A stretch of 64,000 nucleotides of DNA from Kordia sp. SMS9 (GCF_003352465.1 NZ_CP031153.1:2594987-2658986), one strand, 5' to 3'. Shown: positions 1 through 7,894, numbered from the stretch's first letter. A program made the numbers and translations. Notes: generated by a model not told the origin, from the sequence alone.

Positions 1-183
1 CGCATTATTTACATACTTAGTGGTTTCAAAATAGACGAGCTTACTCACATTGTATTTTCCTGTGAATGAATCTGCTTTGTTGTTTTTATGTTGATTCAAC
101 CTTCGTTTCAGTTGATTTGTTCTGCCAACATACAAAACCGTATGACTTTTATTTGTTAGAATGTAAACATAATGTATATCCAT
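1..183 (-). CDS. GIY-YIG nuclease family protein (3' end outside window)
   Basis: The first 61 codons of a minus-strand gene are visible, starting at an ATG whose complement is at 181-183. The N-terminus reads HYVYILTN followed by LYVGRTNQLKRRLNQH, which is the GIY-YIG nuclease core with a YIL variant of the first motif, the second tyrosine-glycine and the catalytic-type arginine. Small single-domain proteins of this kind (URI/YhbQ group, about 80-100 residues) are common in Flavobacteria and their role is mostly unknown. It follows trpB after a short hairpin repeat, in the place where trpA often lies. The C-terminal half, including the metal-binding glutamate, is outside the window. Confidence 0.8.
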   Translation of the reverse strand, partial: MDIHYVYILTNKSHTVLYVGRTNQLKRRLNQHKNNKADSFTGKYNVSKLVYFETTKYVNNA

Positions 184-202
184 CGCTATCGAATTCAAAG
201 AG

Positions 203-222
203 ATTCCTGCCTTCGCAGGAAT
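203..222. repeat. 20-bp palindromic repeat (ATTCCTGC-CTTC-GCAGGAAT)
   Basis: A perfect 8-bp inverted repeat with a 4-base loop lies between trpB and the GIY-YIG gene. The same palindrome occurs twice upstream of trpC and, in disrupted form, downstream of the DUF1800 gene. It could also fold in RNA at the end of trpB, but no T-run follows. Confidence 0.75.
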
Positions 223-228
223 GCAAAA

Positions 229-1416
229 TTATAGCTTGAAATAATCAATATACGTATTCAAATCCTTGTCGCCGCGACCTGATAAATTCAGCACAACGAT
301 TTCGTCTTTCTTAAATTTTCTCGAATCAAAAACCGCTAAGGCATGCGAAGTTTCAATCGCAGGAATAATTCCTTCGAGTTGCGATAATTCCAAACCAGCA
401 GTCATCGCTTCATCGTCTGTAATCGAAATGAATTCAGCACGTTTGCTTGCGTATAAATGTGCGTGCATCGGACCGACACCAGGATAATCTAACCCAGCAG
501 AAATCGAATACGGTTCTGTAATTTGTCCGTCTTCGGTTTGCATTAACAAGGTTCTACTTCCGTGAATAATTCCGTCTTCACCCAACGCCGAAGTAGCAGC
601 ACTTTCTCCGGAGTGAATTCCTTTTCCAGCAGCTTCCACCGCGATTAAATTGACGCGTTCATCATCTAAATATTGATAAAAAGCGCCTGCGGCATTGCTT
701 CCACCGCCAACACATGCAATCACATGATCGGGATAGGAGCGACCTTCTTTTTCTTGCAATTGCCACTCTGTTTCTTCCGAAATCACCGCTTGAAACCGCG
801 CCACCATATCTGGATACGGATGCGGACCAACGACCGAACCAATAATATAATGTGTATCTACAGGATTGCTAATCCAATCGCGAATGGCTTCGTTGGTAGC
901 ATCTTTGAGTGTTCTACTTCCCGATAATGCCGCACGAACCTCAGCACCCAACATTTTCATACGTGCTACATTTGGCGCTTGTCGGGCAATGTCAATTTCG
1001 CCCATATATACAATACATTCCATGCCCATTAATGCACAAACAGTTGCTGTGGCAACACCGTGTTGTCCTGCGCCCGTTTCTGCGATAATTCGGGTTTTAC
1101 CTAAACGTTGTGCCATCAAAATTTGTCCGATGGTATTGTTAACTTTGTGCGCGCCTGTATGGTTTAAATCTTCTCGTTTTAGATAGATTTTTGTATTGTA
1201 CTTGGCAGACAAACGTTCTGCGTAAAATAACGGTGATGGACGCCCAACATAATCTTTAAGTAATTGTTTGAATTCTTTTTGAAAAGAATCTTCATACATA
1301 ATTTCCAAATACTTTTGGCGTAATTCTTCCACATTTGGATACAACATTTCAGGAATGTACGCGCCGCCAAATGTGCCGTAATATCCTTTTTCATTAACGT
1401 GATAGGTCTTTTTCAT
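229..1416 (-). CDS. trpB: Tryptophan synthase beta chain
   Basis: Catalyses the last step of tryptophan synthesis, condensing indole with L-serine using pyridoxal phosphate; normally works as an alpha2beta2 complex with TrpA. At 395 residues it has the usual length. Visible motifs are [13 protein letters not shown] with the PLP lysine near residue 91, ETGAGQHG with the catalytic glutamate near 113, and the phosphate-binding GGGSNA loop near 238. It is the last trp gene seen in a minus-strand run E-G-D-C-F-B; trpA is not in the window. The ATG is well placed, with no competing upstream start in a conserved region. Confidence 0.97.
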   Translation of the reverse strand: MKKTYHVNEKGYYGTFGGAYIPEMLYPNVEELRQKYLEIMYEDSFQKEFKQLLKDYVGRPSPLFYAERLSAKYNTKIYLKREDLNHTGAHKVNNTIGQILMAQRLGKTRIIAETGAGQHGVATATVCALMGMECIVYMGEIDIARQAPNVARMKMLGAEVRAALSGSRTLKDATNEAIRDWISNPVDTHYIIGSVVGPHPYPDMVARFQAVISEETEWQLQEKEGRSYPDHVIACVGGGSNAAGAFYQYLDDERVNLIAVEAAGKGIHSGESAATSALGEDGIIHGSRTLLMQTEDGQITEPYSISAGLDYPGVGPMHAHLYASKRAEFISITDDEAMTAGLELSQLEGIIPAIETSHALAVFDSRKFKKDEIVVLNLSGRGDKDLNTYIDYFKL

Positions 1417-1497
1417 AAAACTTTTATACTTTTTTCCGTTTACACGAGATTTTCACTTTTTTTATATTGTTTAGCTTTTGTGAGATGCAGAATCTCA

Positions 1498-2151
1498 TCA
1501 TGCTAATTTTATATTCTCTTTAAACTCCTTTAATTTCTCAATATTCTTCAATCCTGGTACAATTTCAAATTTACTATTTACATCCAATGCATAACAATAT
1601 TTTGACGCTTTACTTTTCATAAAATCATCTAATTTTGTGATAGTTTCCAAGCCAATGCCGCCACTTAAAAAGAACGGTTTGTTGGATGGATAGTTTTCCA
1701 ACACTTTCCAGTCGAATGTAACGCCATTTCCGCCAGGTAATTTCCCTTTTGTATCAAACAAAAAATAGTCTACACAAGCTTCATAAGGTTTCAAGGTGTC
1801 AAAATCAAATTCGTTTTTTATAGAAAATACCTTGATGAATTCTATACTTCGACTGCGGTCAGAGTGGTATATTTTCTTTAATTCAACACAAAACTCAGGA
1901 GTTTCACTTCCGTGTAATTGTATCGCTTGCAAATCATGCAATTGTACTTTCTTTACAATATCTTCCACAGAAGCATTCACAAATACGCCTGTTTTTTTAA
2001 TTCCTTTTGGAATTTTAGGAATGAACGTATCAAAAAAACGAGACGATTTTTGGTAAAATATAAAACCCAAATAGTCTGGCTGTAAAGTGCTTACAGCGTT
2101 CATGTTGTCTTCATATTTCATTCCGCATATTTTGAGTTTCAAGTTTTTCAT
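1498..2151 (-). CDS. trpF: Phosphoribosylanthranilate isomerase
   Basis: Isomerises N-(5-phosphoribosyl)anthranilate to CdRP in tryptophan synthesis; a (beta/alpha)8 barrel. KICGMK at the N-terminus carries the catalytic-type cysteine, and VNAS, QLHG and LSGGIG match the family. The 217 residues are slightly long. The extra length sits at about residues 96-103 (HSDRSRSI), which is encoded by a copy of a dispersed intergenic repeat (1848-1868) in a loop between an alpha helix and the next strand. The barrel motifs on either side are intact, so the enzyme is probably functional. It lies between trpC and trpB. Confidence 0.95.
   Translation of the reverse strand: MKNLKLKICGMKYEDNMNAVSTLQPDYLGFIFYQKSSRFFDTFIPKIPKGIKKTGVFVNASVEDIVKKVQLHDLQAIQLHGSETPEFCVELKKIYHSDRSRSIEFIKVFSIKNEFDFDTLKPYEACVDYFLFDTKGKLPGGNGVTFDWKVLENYPSNKPFFLSGGIGLETITKLDDFMKSKASKYCYALDVNSKFEIVPGLKNIEKLKEFKENIKLA
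1848..1868 (-). repeat. Dispersed repeat copy inside trpF
   Basis: On the minus strand this reads CTGACCGCAGTCGAAG, the same consensus (YTGAGYNYRGTCGAA) as non-coding copies near 4206-4226, 7810-7824 and 9314-9328. Here it is translated in frame as SDRSRS within TrpF. Confidence 0.6.
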
Positions 2152-2199
2152 TAAATGATTAAAAAATTTAATAATTAAATGATTTTGTCGACAAAACCA

Positions 2200-2985
2200 C
2201 TATTTTCCTAATTCCCTAATAAATCCCAACGCACTTTCGCCTGGATGTTCAGTTTTCATAAAATTTTCGCCGATTAAGAAGCCTTGATATCCAAACGGTT
2301 GTAAATCTTTGATCGCAGCCACAGAGCTGATGCCGCTTTCCGAGACTTTTACAAAATCATTTGGAATATGAGTTGATAATTCTTTGCTAATGTTTGTGCT
2401 GACTTCAAAGGTTTTTAGGTTCCTATTATTTACGCCTAACATGTCCAAGGAAGGCATGATGGATTTTTGTAATTCTTCTAAATTGTGGACTTCTAACAAG
2501 ACATCCAATCCGAGACTTTTTGCTGTTTCTGAGAACGTTTTGATTTCCTCACGCGACAATACGGCTGCAATCAATAAAATAACATCAGCACCATACGATT
2601 TTGCTTCAATGATTTGGTATTCGTCAACAATGAATTCTTTCCGTAAAATTGGCAATTGCGCGCTGGCTCTGGCTAATAAAACATCGTCCAATGAACCACC
2701 AAAGTATTTTCCATCGGTCAAAACAGACATGCCGCAAACACCAGCATTTTCATAACCAAAAGCAACATCTTGCACGCTCGCGCTTTGATTGATAACACTT
2801 TTGGATGGCGAACGTCTTTTAAATTCGGCAATGATTCCTGTTTCGCTTTTTTGTAATGCTTTAGCTAAAGAAGAAGTTTCACGATCGAATAATGCCGAAC
2901 GCTCCAACTGCGACACTGGTACGATGCTTTTTTTCAGTGAAACTTCTTTGTATTTGTCTGCTATAATTTTGTCTAAAATGGTCAT
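2200..2985 (-). CDS. trpC: Indole-3-glycerol phosphate synthase
   Basis: Closes the indole ring of CdRP to give indole-3-glycerol phosphate. I start it at MTILDKIIADKYKEV (261 residues), the normal IGPS N-terminus. The frame stays open 37 codons further upstream, but that stretch is the translation of a palindromic repeat pair (3025-3097) and is not gene sequence. Motifs: IIAEFKRRSPS with the catalytic lysine, LRKEFIVDEYQI with the second lysine, GVNNRNL and VSESGI with the phosphate-binding loop. It lies between trpD and trpF in the trp operon. Confidence 0.96.
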   Translation of the reverse strand: MTILDKIIADKYKEVSLKKSIVPVSQLERSALFDRETSSLAKALQKSETGIIAEFKRRSPSKSVINQSASVQDVAFGYENAGVCGMSVLTDGKYFGGSLDDVLLARASAQLPILRKEFIVDEYQIIEAKSYGADVILLIAAVLSREEIKTFSETAKSLGLDVLLEVHNLEELQKSIMPSLDMLGVNNRNLKTFEVSTNISKELSTHIPNDFVKVSESGISSVAAIKDLQPFGYQGFLIGENFMKTEHPGESALGFIRELGK

Positions 2986-3024
2986 ATTTATTTTCCGCGA
3001 AAGCGGTAATTTTAATTTATCTTT

Positions 3025-3097
3025 TTTGTCATTCCTGCGAAGGCAGGAATCATACTTCTTATTATTTATGGACTCCTGCTTTCGCAGGAATGACAAA
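3025..3097. repeat. Paired palindromic repeats forming a large inverted repeat
   Basis: Two copies of the ATTCCTGC-N4-GCAGGAAT palindrome (3031-3050, and 3072-3091 with one mismatch) lie head to head. The outer 17 bases, TTTGTCATTCCTGCGAA and its perfect complement, make a larger inverted repeat around about 39 bp. It lies between trpD and trpC within the operon, so it is probably transcribed and folded. Confidence 0.8.
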
Positions 3098-3101
3098 TGT
3101 A

Positions 3102-4094
3102 TTATTTACTCAATTCCAACAACTTCTTTAAAACCTGTAACGCTTTTCCAGAGTGCAAGGATTCTTTGGCAATTTCGAAGCCTTCTTTGGCTTGTAATCC
3201 GTTTACCGTTGCAATCGCCATTCCTGCATTGGCACACACGACATTGTTTTGCGGATCAGTTCCACGACCTTCTAAAATATCGGTGAATATTTTTGCAGCA
3301 GAAGCTACCGAATCACCTCCATAAATAGCTGCTTGCGTATGTTGTGGTACTCCAAAATCTGCTGGTGTTAACATTTCTTCCGAGTTGTTTCGAATGGCTT
3401 TCGTTGCGCCTGTAAGTGAAATTTCATCATAACCATCTAAGGCGTGTAAAATGGTATAATTTTTATCGGTATTTTGGTATAAATAGCCATACATTCGTGC
3501 CAGTTCTAAGTTGAAAACGCCCACCATTTGATTTTTAGGAAATGACGGATTCACCATCGGTCCTAACATATTGAAGAATGTTTTTACGCCTAAGGCTCTT
3601 CGAATCGGAGCCACATTTTTCATTGCAGGGTGAAATAGTGGTGCATGTAATACACAAATTCCCGCTTGATCAATACATTTCTCTAAAAAGTCAGTATTGT
3701 TCGTAAATTTGATACCCAAATGTTCCATAACGTTTGATGAACCGCTGACCGAAGAAACGCCGTAGTTTCCATGTTTGGCAACTTTTACGCCAGCACCTGC
3801 GGTTATGAATGACGCTAAAGTTGAAATGTTGAAGGTATCTTTTCCATCGCCGCCAGTTCCACATAAATCAATGGCATTGTAGGCTGATAAATCTACAGGA
3901 ATGCACAATTCCAATAAAGCATCACGGAAACCTTTGAGTTCTTCAAGTGTGACACTTCGCATCATGAAAACTGTCAAAAACGAAGCAATTTGACTTGGAT
4001 TGTACATGTCTTTCGAAATGTTGACAATTACCTGTTTGGCTTCTGTTTCGGTAATGCTTTCGTGATTGATGAGTCTATTTAGTAATTTTTTCAT
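3102..4094 (-). CDS. trpD: Anthranilate phosphoribosyltransferase
   Basis: Transfers the phosphoribosyl group from PRPP to anthranilate. The 330-residue length is standard. LCGTGGDGKDTFNIST at about residues 78-92 is the PRPP/Mg-binding glycine-rich loop, and KHGNYGVSSVSGSSNVMEH and the MLGPMVNP segment are hallmark family motifs. Unlike the E. coli TrpGD fusion, it is separate from trpG. A roughly 310-bp repeat-containing gap separates it from trpG. Confidence 0.97.
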   Translation of the reverse strand: MKKLLNRLINHESITETEAKQVIVNISKDMYNPSQIASFLTVFMMRSVTLEELKGFRDALLELCIPVDLSAYNAIDLCGTGGDGKDTFNISTLASFITAGAGVKVAKHGNYGVSSVSGSSNVMEHLGIKFTNNTDFLEKCIDQAGICVLHAPLFHPAMKNVAPIRRALGVKTFFNMLGPMVNPSFPKNQMVGVFNLELARMYGYLYQNTDKNYTILHALDGYDEISLTGATKAIRNNSEEMLTPADFGVPQHTQAAIYGGDSVASAAKIFTDILEGRGTDPQNNVVCANAGMAIATVNGLQAKEGFEIAKESLHSGKALQVLKKLLELSK

Positions 4095-4402
4095 TTTGTT
4101 CTATATAGTATTTGGGTTTTGGTATTGAGAATTGAGACGAGTTCTTTGGATATTTATAATTCAACATTTATAATTTCAAAGTACTTCTCGATACAATTTT
4201 CTTCATTTCGACAAGCTCAATGACAGAAAATCACTCGAAGTGACGTTTTAGTACTTTTTTTAGTAATTGCGTTTCTTGGAATATCATTTTTATATTTAAA
4301 ATTTAGCATTTATAATTTCTCACAAACAGATTGCCACGTCGTAAACTCCTCGCAAAGACGTTTCAAAGAATTTCAAACAATCTCAATTCTCAAAACTCAT
4401 AG
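4095..4402. other. Repeat-bearing gap between trpG and trpD
   Basis: No gene is visible in these 308 bp. It contains three pieces of dispersed repeats: TTTCGACAAGCTCAATGACAG (4206-4226); a following TCACTCGAAGTGACG segment, which together with 4186-4200 resembles 12498-12560; and 4327-4360, which on the minus strand reads CGTCTTTGCGAGGAG then GACGTGGCAATCTG and matches 43050-43085. It has no convincing promoter or terminator, so the trp operon is probably transcribed through it. Confidence 0.6.
4327..4360 (-). repeat. Dispersed intergenic repeat, CGAGGA...GACGTGGCAATCTG family
   Basis: On the minus strand it reads CGTC, N4, CGAGGA, then GACGTGGCAATCTG. A second copy on the plus strand at 43050-43085 keeps the conserved ends CGTC and ATCTG and the CGAGGA and GACGTGG blocks. 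The internal bases vary. Confidence 0.65.
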
Positions 4403-4969
4403 CTAGTTTCTTACCCAATTTTCCAATATTTGTTTTCCATGTGGCGTTAATACCGATTCTGGATGATATTGCACGCCGCGGACATCGTATTCTTTGTGAC
4501 GCAACGACATGATTTGTCCGTTTTCATCATACGAAGTAGCTTCTAAGCTTTCTGGAAGCGGACTTGCCACAATCCAAGAATGGTAACGTCCGACTTCAAA
4601 GTTTTTTGGAAGATTTTTAAATAAAGATTCGTCATCTACGGAAACTTCTACTTTGGTAGCAACGCCATGATATACTTCTGACAAGTTGGTCAATGAACCG
4701 CCGAAAACTTCTCCAATGGCTTGTTGACCTAAACAAACACCTAAAATACTTTTAGTTGGCGCATATTCTGCAATGATAGGTTTTAACAATCCAGCTTCAT
4801 CAGGAATGCCTGGTCCTGGCGAGAGAATGATTTTTTCGTAATCATCTACTTCTTCTAGTGATAATTGATCGTTTCTTTTTACGGTGACATCACAGTTTAA
4901 ATCTTCCAAATAATGGACAAGATTGTAGGTGAAGCTGTCGTAATTATCTATAACTAATACTTTTTTCAT
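4403..4969 (-). CDS. trpG: Anthranilate synthase component II (glutamine amidotransferase)
   Basis: Class I glutamine amidotransferase that supplies ammonia to TrpE. The 188 residues include the oxyanion loop PGPG near 51, the nucleophile elbow GVCLGQQAIGE with Cys79, and the His169/Glu171 pair in YHPES. It stands alone, not fused to trpE or trpD. Paralogues making aminodeoxychorismate (PabA) are very similar, but its place directly after trpE makes TrpG the natural call. Confidence 0.95.
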   Translation of the reverse strand: MKKVLVIDNYDSFTYNLVHYLEDLNCDVTVKRNDQLSLEEVDDYEKIILSPGPGIPDEAGLLKPIIAEYAPTKSILGVCLGQQAIGEVFGGSLTNLSEVYHGVATKVEVSVDDESLFKNLPKNFEVGRYHSWIVASPLPESLEATSYDENGQIMSLRHKEYDVRGVQYHPESVLTPHGKQILENWVRN

Positions 4970-5050
4970 TATTGTTTTTTTTAGTATTGAGGTTTTAGTA
5001 TTGAGAATTGAGAAACATCTAATATCTCAATACCAACATCTAACATCTAT

Positions 5051-6445
5051 TTATATCGTTTCCGCAATTTCCAACGCGGTATTTAACGCTCGGAGTTTGT
5101 TATACACTTCTTGATTTTCATTTTCTTCATTCGATTTTGCTACGATTCCCGCGCCTGCTTGGTAATGCAATTTGTGGTTTTTGCTGAGGAATGTTCGAAT
5201 CATAATGGCATGATTAAAATTCCCGTGAAAGTCCATAAATCCAATCGCGCCACCATAAAAATCGCGGTTCGAGGTTTCGTATTTTTCAATCAATTGCATA
5301 GCTTTGTGCTTGGGTGCGCCACTTAATGTTCCCGCAGGAAATGTGTCGGCTACGACTTGCATGGTTGCTGCATTTTTATGTTTTTGCGCCGTTACTTTGG
5401 AAACCAAATGAATGACATGCGAAAAGAATTGCAATTCTTTATAGGTTTCTACTTTGACCTGATTTCCATTTCGGCTTAAATCGTTACGTGCTAAATCGAC
5501 CAACATGACGTGTTCAGCATTTTCTTTTGGATCGTCAAAGAGTCGTTTCGCGGAAGCGGCATCTTCTTCATCGTTTCCTGTACGTTTAAAGGTTCCTGCG
5601 ATTGGGTGAATTTCGGTATGATTGTTATTCACGACCAATTGTGCTTCTGGCGAAGAACCAAAGATTTTGAAATCGCCATAGTCAAAATAGAATAGATACG
5701 GTGAAGGATTGATACTTCGCAACGCACGATACACATTGAATTCGTCTCCTTTAAATTTTTGAATGAATCTTCTCGAAAGCACCAATTGAAAAACGTCTCC
5801 ACGATAGCAATGTTTTTTTGCCAATGCTACATTTTGTTTGAATTGTTTGTCGTCCAAGTTGGATTCGCGTTCGCCGTCAATGGAGAATTTGTAGGTGGTG
5901 AAGTTTTTGGTGCTTAGTATGTGTTCAATTTCAGAAATATTATCTTTTGTTTTGTAGCAATGCGAAAAGAGATATGCTTCGTTTTTAAAGTGATTGAACG
6001 CAATGATATTTTGATACACCGCATAATACATATCCGGAATGTCGAGCGATTGTTCTTTTTTGGAAATTTCTACCGATTCAAAATACCGAACCGCATCATA
6101 GGCAATGTAGCCAAACAATCCATTGTTGATGAATTTAAAATCGTTTTCATCTGTTTTGAATTGTTGCGAAAATTCGTGAATCAACGCAGGAACATCGGTC
6201 GTGGCTGTAATAGGAGTGACGTTTGATTCACCATTTGGAAATTCCCGCGTAAGCGTTTCATTTTCCACCTTAATACTTGCAATTGGGTTGCAACATACAT
6301 ACGAGAAACTATTATCGCTCGCATGATAGTCGCTACTTTCCAATAACAAACTGTTTGGGAATTTATCTCTGATTTTTAAGTAGACACTTACGGGCGTAAT
6401 AGTGTCTGCCAATATTTTTTTATGCGTTGTTTTTAATGTGTACAT
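5051..6445 (-). CDS. trpE: Anthranilate synthase component I
   Basis: Converts chorismate and ammonia to anthranilate. The 464 residues include an N-terminal regulatory part with LLLESS at 33-38 (the Trp feedback-binding LLES motif) and a C-terminal chorismate-utilising domain with QLVLSRRF, GSSPEAQL, PIAGTFKRTG, ARNDLSRNG, TFPAGTLSGAPK and GGAIGF. It is the first structural gene of the trp operon, about 80 bases downstream of the leader peptide stop and directly after the attenuator hairpin. Both transcriptional attenuation and feedback inhibition are therefore likely. Confidence 0.97.
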   Translation of the reverse strand: MYTLKTTHKKILADTITPVSVYLKIRDKFPNSLLLESSDYHASDNSFSYVCCNPIASIKVENETLTREFPNGESNVTPITATTDVPALIHEFSQQFKTDENDFKFINNGLFGYIAYDAVRYFESVEISKKEQSLDIPDMYYAVYQNIIAFNHFKNEAYLFSHCYKTKDNISEIEHILSTKNFTTYKFSIDGERESNLDDKQFKQNVALAKKHCYRGDVFQLVLSRRFIQKFKGDEFNVYRALRSINPSPYLFYFDYGDFKIFGSSPEAQLVVNNNHTEIHPIAGTFKRTGNDEEDAASAKRLFDDPKENAEHVMLVDLARNDLSRNGNQVKVETYKELQFFSHVIHLVSKVTAQKHKNAATMQVVADTFPAGTLSGAPKHKAMQLIEKYETSNRDFYGGAIGFMDFHGNFNHAIMIRTFLSKNHKLHYQAGAGIVAKSNEENENQEVYNKLRALNTALEIAETI

Positions 6446-6460
6446 AGTTCAATTTTTTTC

Positions 6461-6496
6461 AAAAAAAAAGACTTGTCGTGATTGACAAGTCTTTTT
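6461..6496 (-). terminator. trp attenuator (Rho-independent hairpin)
   Basis: Read on the minus strand, AAAGACTTGTC, a 6-base loop and GACAAGTCTTT form a stem of at least 11 bp followed by a run of T. It ends about 15 bases before the trpE start. Upstream, the AAGTC in the segment just after the leader peptide stop can pair with GACTT of the terminator's 5' arm, and CTATTT/AAATAG can form a small hairpin between them. That is the layout of a terminator/antiterminator switch. Confidence 0.85.
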
Positions 6497-6528
6497 TGAT
6501 ATCTATTTTTTGTAAATAGGGACTTAGC

Positions 6529-6585
6529 TCACGATTTCGAAGTTCGTAAGTTCCACCACCAAGTATTTACAAAATTTGTTTTCAT
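6529..6585 (-). CDS. trpL: trp leader peptide (18 residues, three tandem Trp)
   Basis: The short minus-strand frame encodes MKTNFVNTWWWNLRTSKS and stops at TGA. Three consecutive TGG codons lie at 6553-6561. It sits between a TATATTTG promoter box (6602-6609) and the attenuator hairpin before trpE. Ribosome stalling at the Trp codons when charged tRNA-Trp is scarce would leave the downstream AAGTCC segment free to pair with the terminator's 5' arm. The frame, Trp run and hairpin are seen directly; the mechanism is inferred from classical trp attenuation. Confidence 0.88.
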   Translation of the reverse strand: MKTNFVNTWWWNLRTSKS

Positions 6586-6601
6586 TATTTTTTTGTTGTC
6601 A

Positions 6602-6609
6602 CAAATATA
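6602..6609 (-). promoter_or_regulatory. Promoter -7 box of the trp operon
   Basis: TATATTTG on the minus strand matches the Bacteroidota -7 consensus TAnnTTTG and lies 17 bases upstream of the leader peptide ATG. No clear TTTG is seen at -33. Confidence 0.6.
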
Positions 6610-6638
6610 TAAATCAATTTTTAGAATAAAAAACGATT

Positions 6639-7205
6639 TTAATATTTTAATGCAACTACTAAGTCAAATTCGTCGTTGATCGCTTTGTCTTTCAATCCGT
6701 CAAAGAAAGAAGCTGAACCATATTTGATTCCAAATTTTGTACGATCTACTTTTAATTTCGCTTCTGCCATGTTGCTTTCCACTTCAATATCAAAAGCTAC
6801 ACGCGATTTGTTTCCTTTGATTGTTAAATCTGCGGCAACTCTGTATACGTTGTCATCAGTTTCAACTACTTTCTTAAAAGTTAACATCGCTTCTGGGTAT
6901 TTTGCCACACCAAAAAAGTCATCAGATTTTAAATGACCGTCTAATTTTTGTTTTCCGCCGCCGCTTAAATCCGTGGTATTGATTGTTGTCATGTCGATCA
7001 TAAACGTTCCACCAACTAATTTTTCATCTTTAAATTCTAAGGTTCCCGATTTAAAATTAATTGTTCCTTCGTGCTGACCTGTTACTTTATAACCTGTCCA
7101 GTTGATTTGACTTGCTTCTGCGTCAATTGTTTTGTTTTGAGCAACTGCTGTTGAGATCGTAGCGAATACAAATAAAGCTACTAATGTTAAAATACGTGTT
7201 TTCAT
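6639..7205 (-). CDS. YceI family secreted protein
   Basis: A 188-residue protein with a Sec signal peptide (MKTRILTLVALFVFATIS, cleavage after AVAQ at about residue 22) followed by a YceI lipocalin-like domain: INWTGYKVTGQHEGTI, GHLKSDDFFGVAKYPE and LTIKGNKSRVAFDI are family signatures. YceI proteins are periplasmic and bind isoprenoid or other hydrophobic ligands; the substrate here is unknown. It follows the marR gene by 40 bases on the same strand, so it is probably co-transcribed with and controlled by that regulator. Confidence 0.93.
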   Translation of the reverse strand: MKTRILTLVALFVFATISTAVAQNKTIDAEASQINWTGYKVTGQHEGTINFKSGTLEFKDEKLVGGTFMIDMTTINTTDLSGGGKQKLDGHLKSDDFFGVAKYPEAMLTFKKVVETDDNVYRVAADLTIKGNKSRVAFDIEVESNMAEAKLKVDRTKFGIKYGSASFFDGLKDKAINDEFDLVVALKY

Positions 7206-7245
7206 TTTCTTGTTTTTAATGTATGTCGATTTGTTTTGGGCAATT

Positions 7246-7710
7246 TTATGCGGATTGCGAACCTCTTAATTTTTCTAATAGCATATTGAGTGTTTCCGCT
7301 TCTGAAATTGTCAGCGGTTGCATGATGTTTTCTTCTAAGTCATCTAGTTTTGAGTTGATGTTTTCAATCAATTTCAACCCGTTTTCTGTGATGATAATTT
7401 CCACTTTTCTACGGTTTTCAGGACAAATTGTACGTTCTACCAACTCTTTTGTAATCAATTTATCAATCAAGCGTGTAGTGTTGCTGTTTTTATGCACCAT
7501 TCGCTCTTGAATCGTAGCAAGATTGGCAGGTGTTCCTTTTTGACCTTTTAAAATGCGCAACACGTTAAATTGTTGCAACGAAATATCATACTGTTTAAAA
7601 AAGCTTGTGTATTTTTCCATGAAGATATTATTCGTCACAAAAAAATTGATCGCTGTCTTTTTGGCTAAAGGCAACGTAGCATCACTTTTTAAAACATCTT
7701 TTAATTTCAT
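7246..7710 (-). CDS. MarR family transcriptional regulator
   Basis: A 154-residue protein with a winged helix-turn-helix in the middle: a recognition region around NLATIQERMVHKNSNTTRL, then the wing RRKVEIIITENG. MarR proteins are dimers that usually repress their own and a neighbouring gene until a small ligand binds. Two tandem palindromes (7713-7724 and 7728-7739) overlap its own promoter region, which fits autoregulation. The likely partner gene is yceI, directly downstream. Confidence 0.92.
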   Translation of the reverse strand: MKLKDVLKSDATLPLAKKTAINFFVTNNIFMEKYTSFFKQYDISLQQFNVLRILKGQKGTPANLATIQERMVHKNSNTTRLIDKLITKELVERTICPENRRKVEIIITENGLKLIENINSKLDDLEENIMQPLTISEAETLNMLLEKLRGSQSA

Positions 7711-7712
7711 AA

Positions 7713-7744
7713 TTGTATGTACAATATTTGTATATACAAATGTA
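7713..7744 (-). promoter_or_regulatory. Tandem operator palindromes and promoter box of marR
   Basis: TTGTATGTACAA (7713-7724) and TTGTATATACAA (7728-7739) are near-identical palindromes with centres 15 bp apart. The second extends to a perfect 16-bp palindrome, ATTTGTATATACAAAT. On the minus strand TACATTTG (7737-7744) fits the TAnnTTTG -7 box, so a dimer bound here would cover the promoter. Confidence 0.6.
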
Positions 7745-7809
7745 ATGTTATTTTGAAAACAAAAAAGTAGAGTAGTGTTAAAAGTTTATTAATTTTTTGG
7801 ATCGCTGCG

Positions 7810-7824
7810 CTTCGGCAGGCTCAA
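7810..7824. repeat. Dispersed repeat fragment (CTTCGGCAGGCTCAA)
   Basis: Complement TTGAGCCTGCCGAAG. Same short family as the copies in trpF and at 4206-4226 and 9314-9328; it lies in the gap between marR and the DUF1800 gene. Confidence 0.45.
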
Positions 7825-7894
7825 AACCTCACCCAAAACATACCAAATTAAACTTTTAGAACGTTTTAGAGTCATACTACACAAACCACTCGTT

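Noticed and set aside
266..1186. Plus-strand frames across trpB
   Set aside because: Antisense shadows of a conserved gene with no supporting features.
2986..3096. N-terminal extension of trpC
   Set aside because: The extra 37 codons are the palindromic repeat; the family N-terminus begins at MTILDK.
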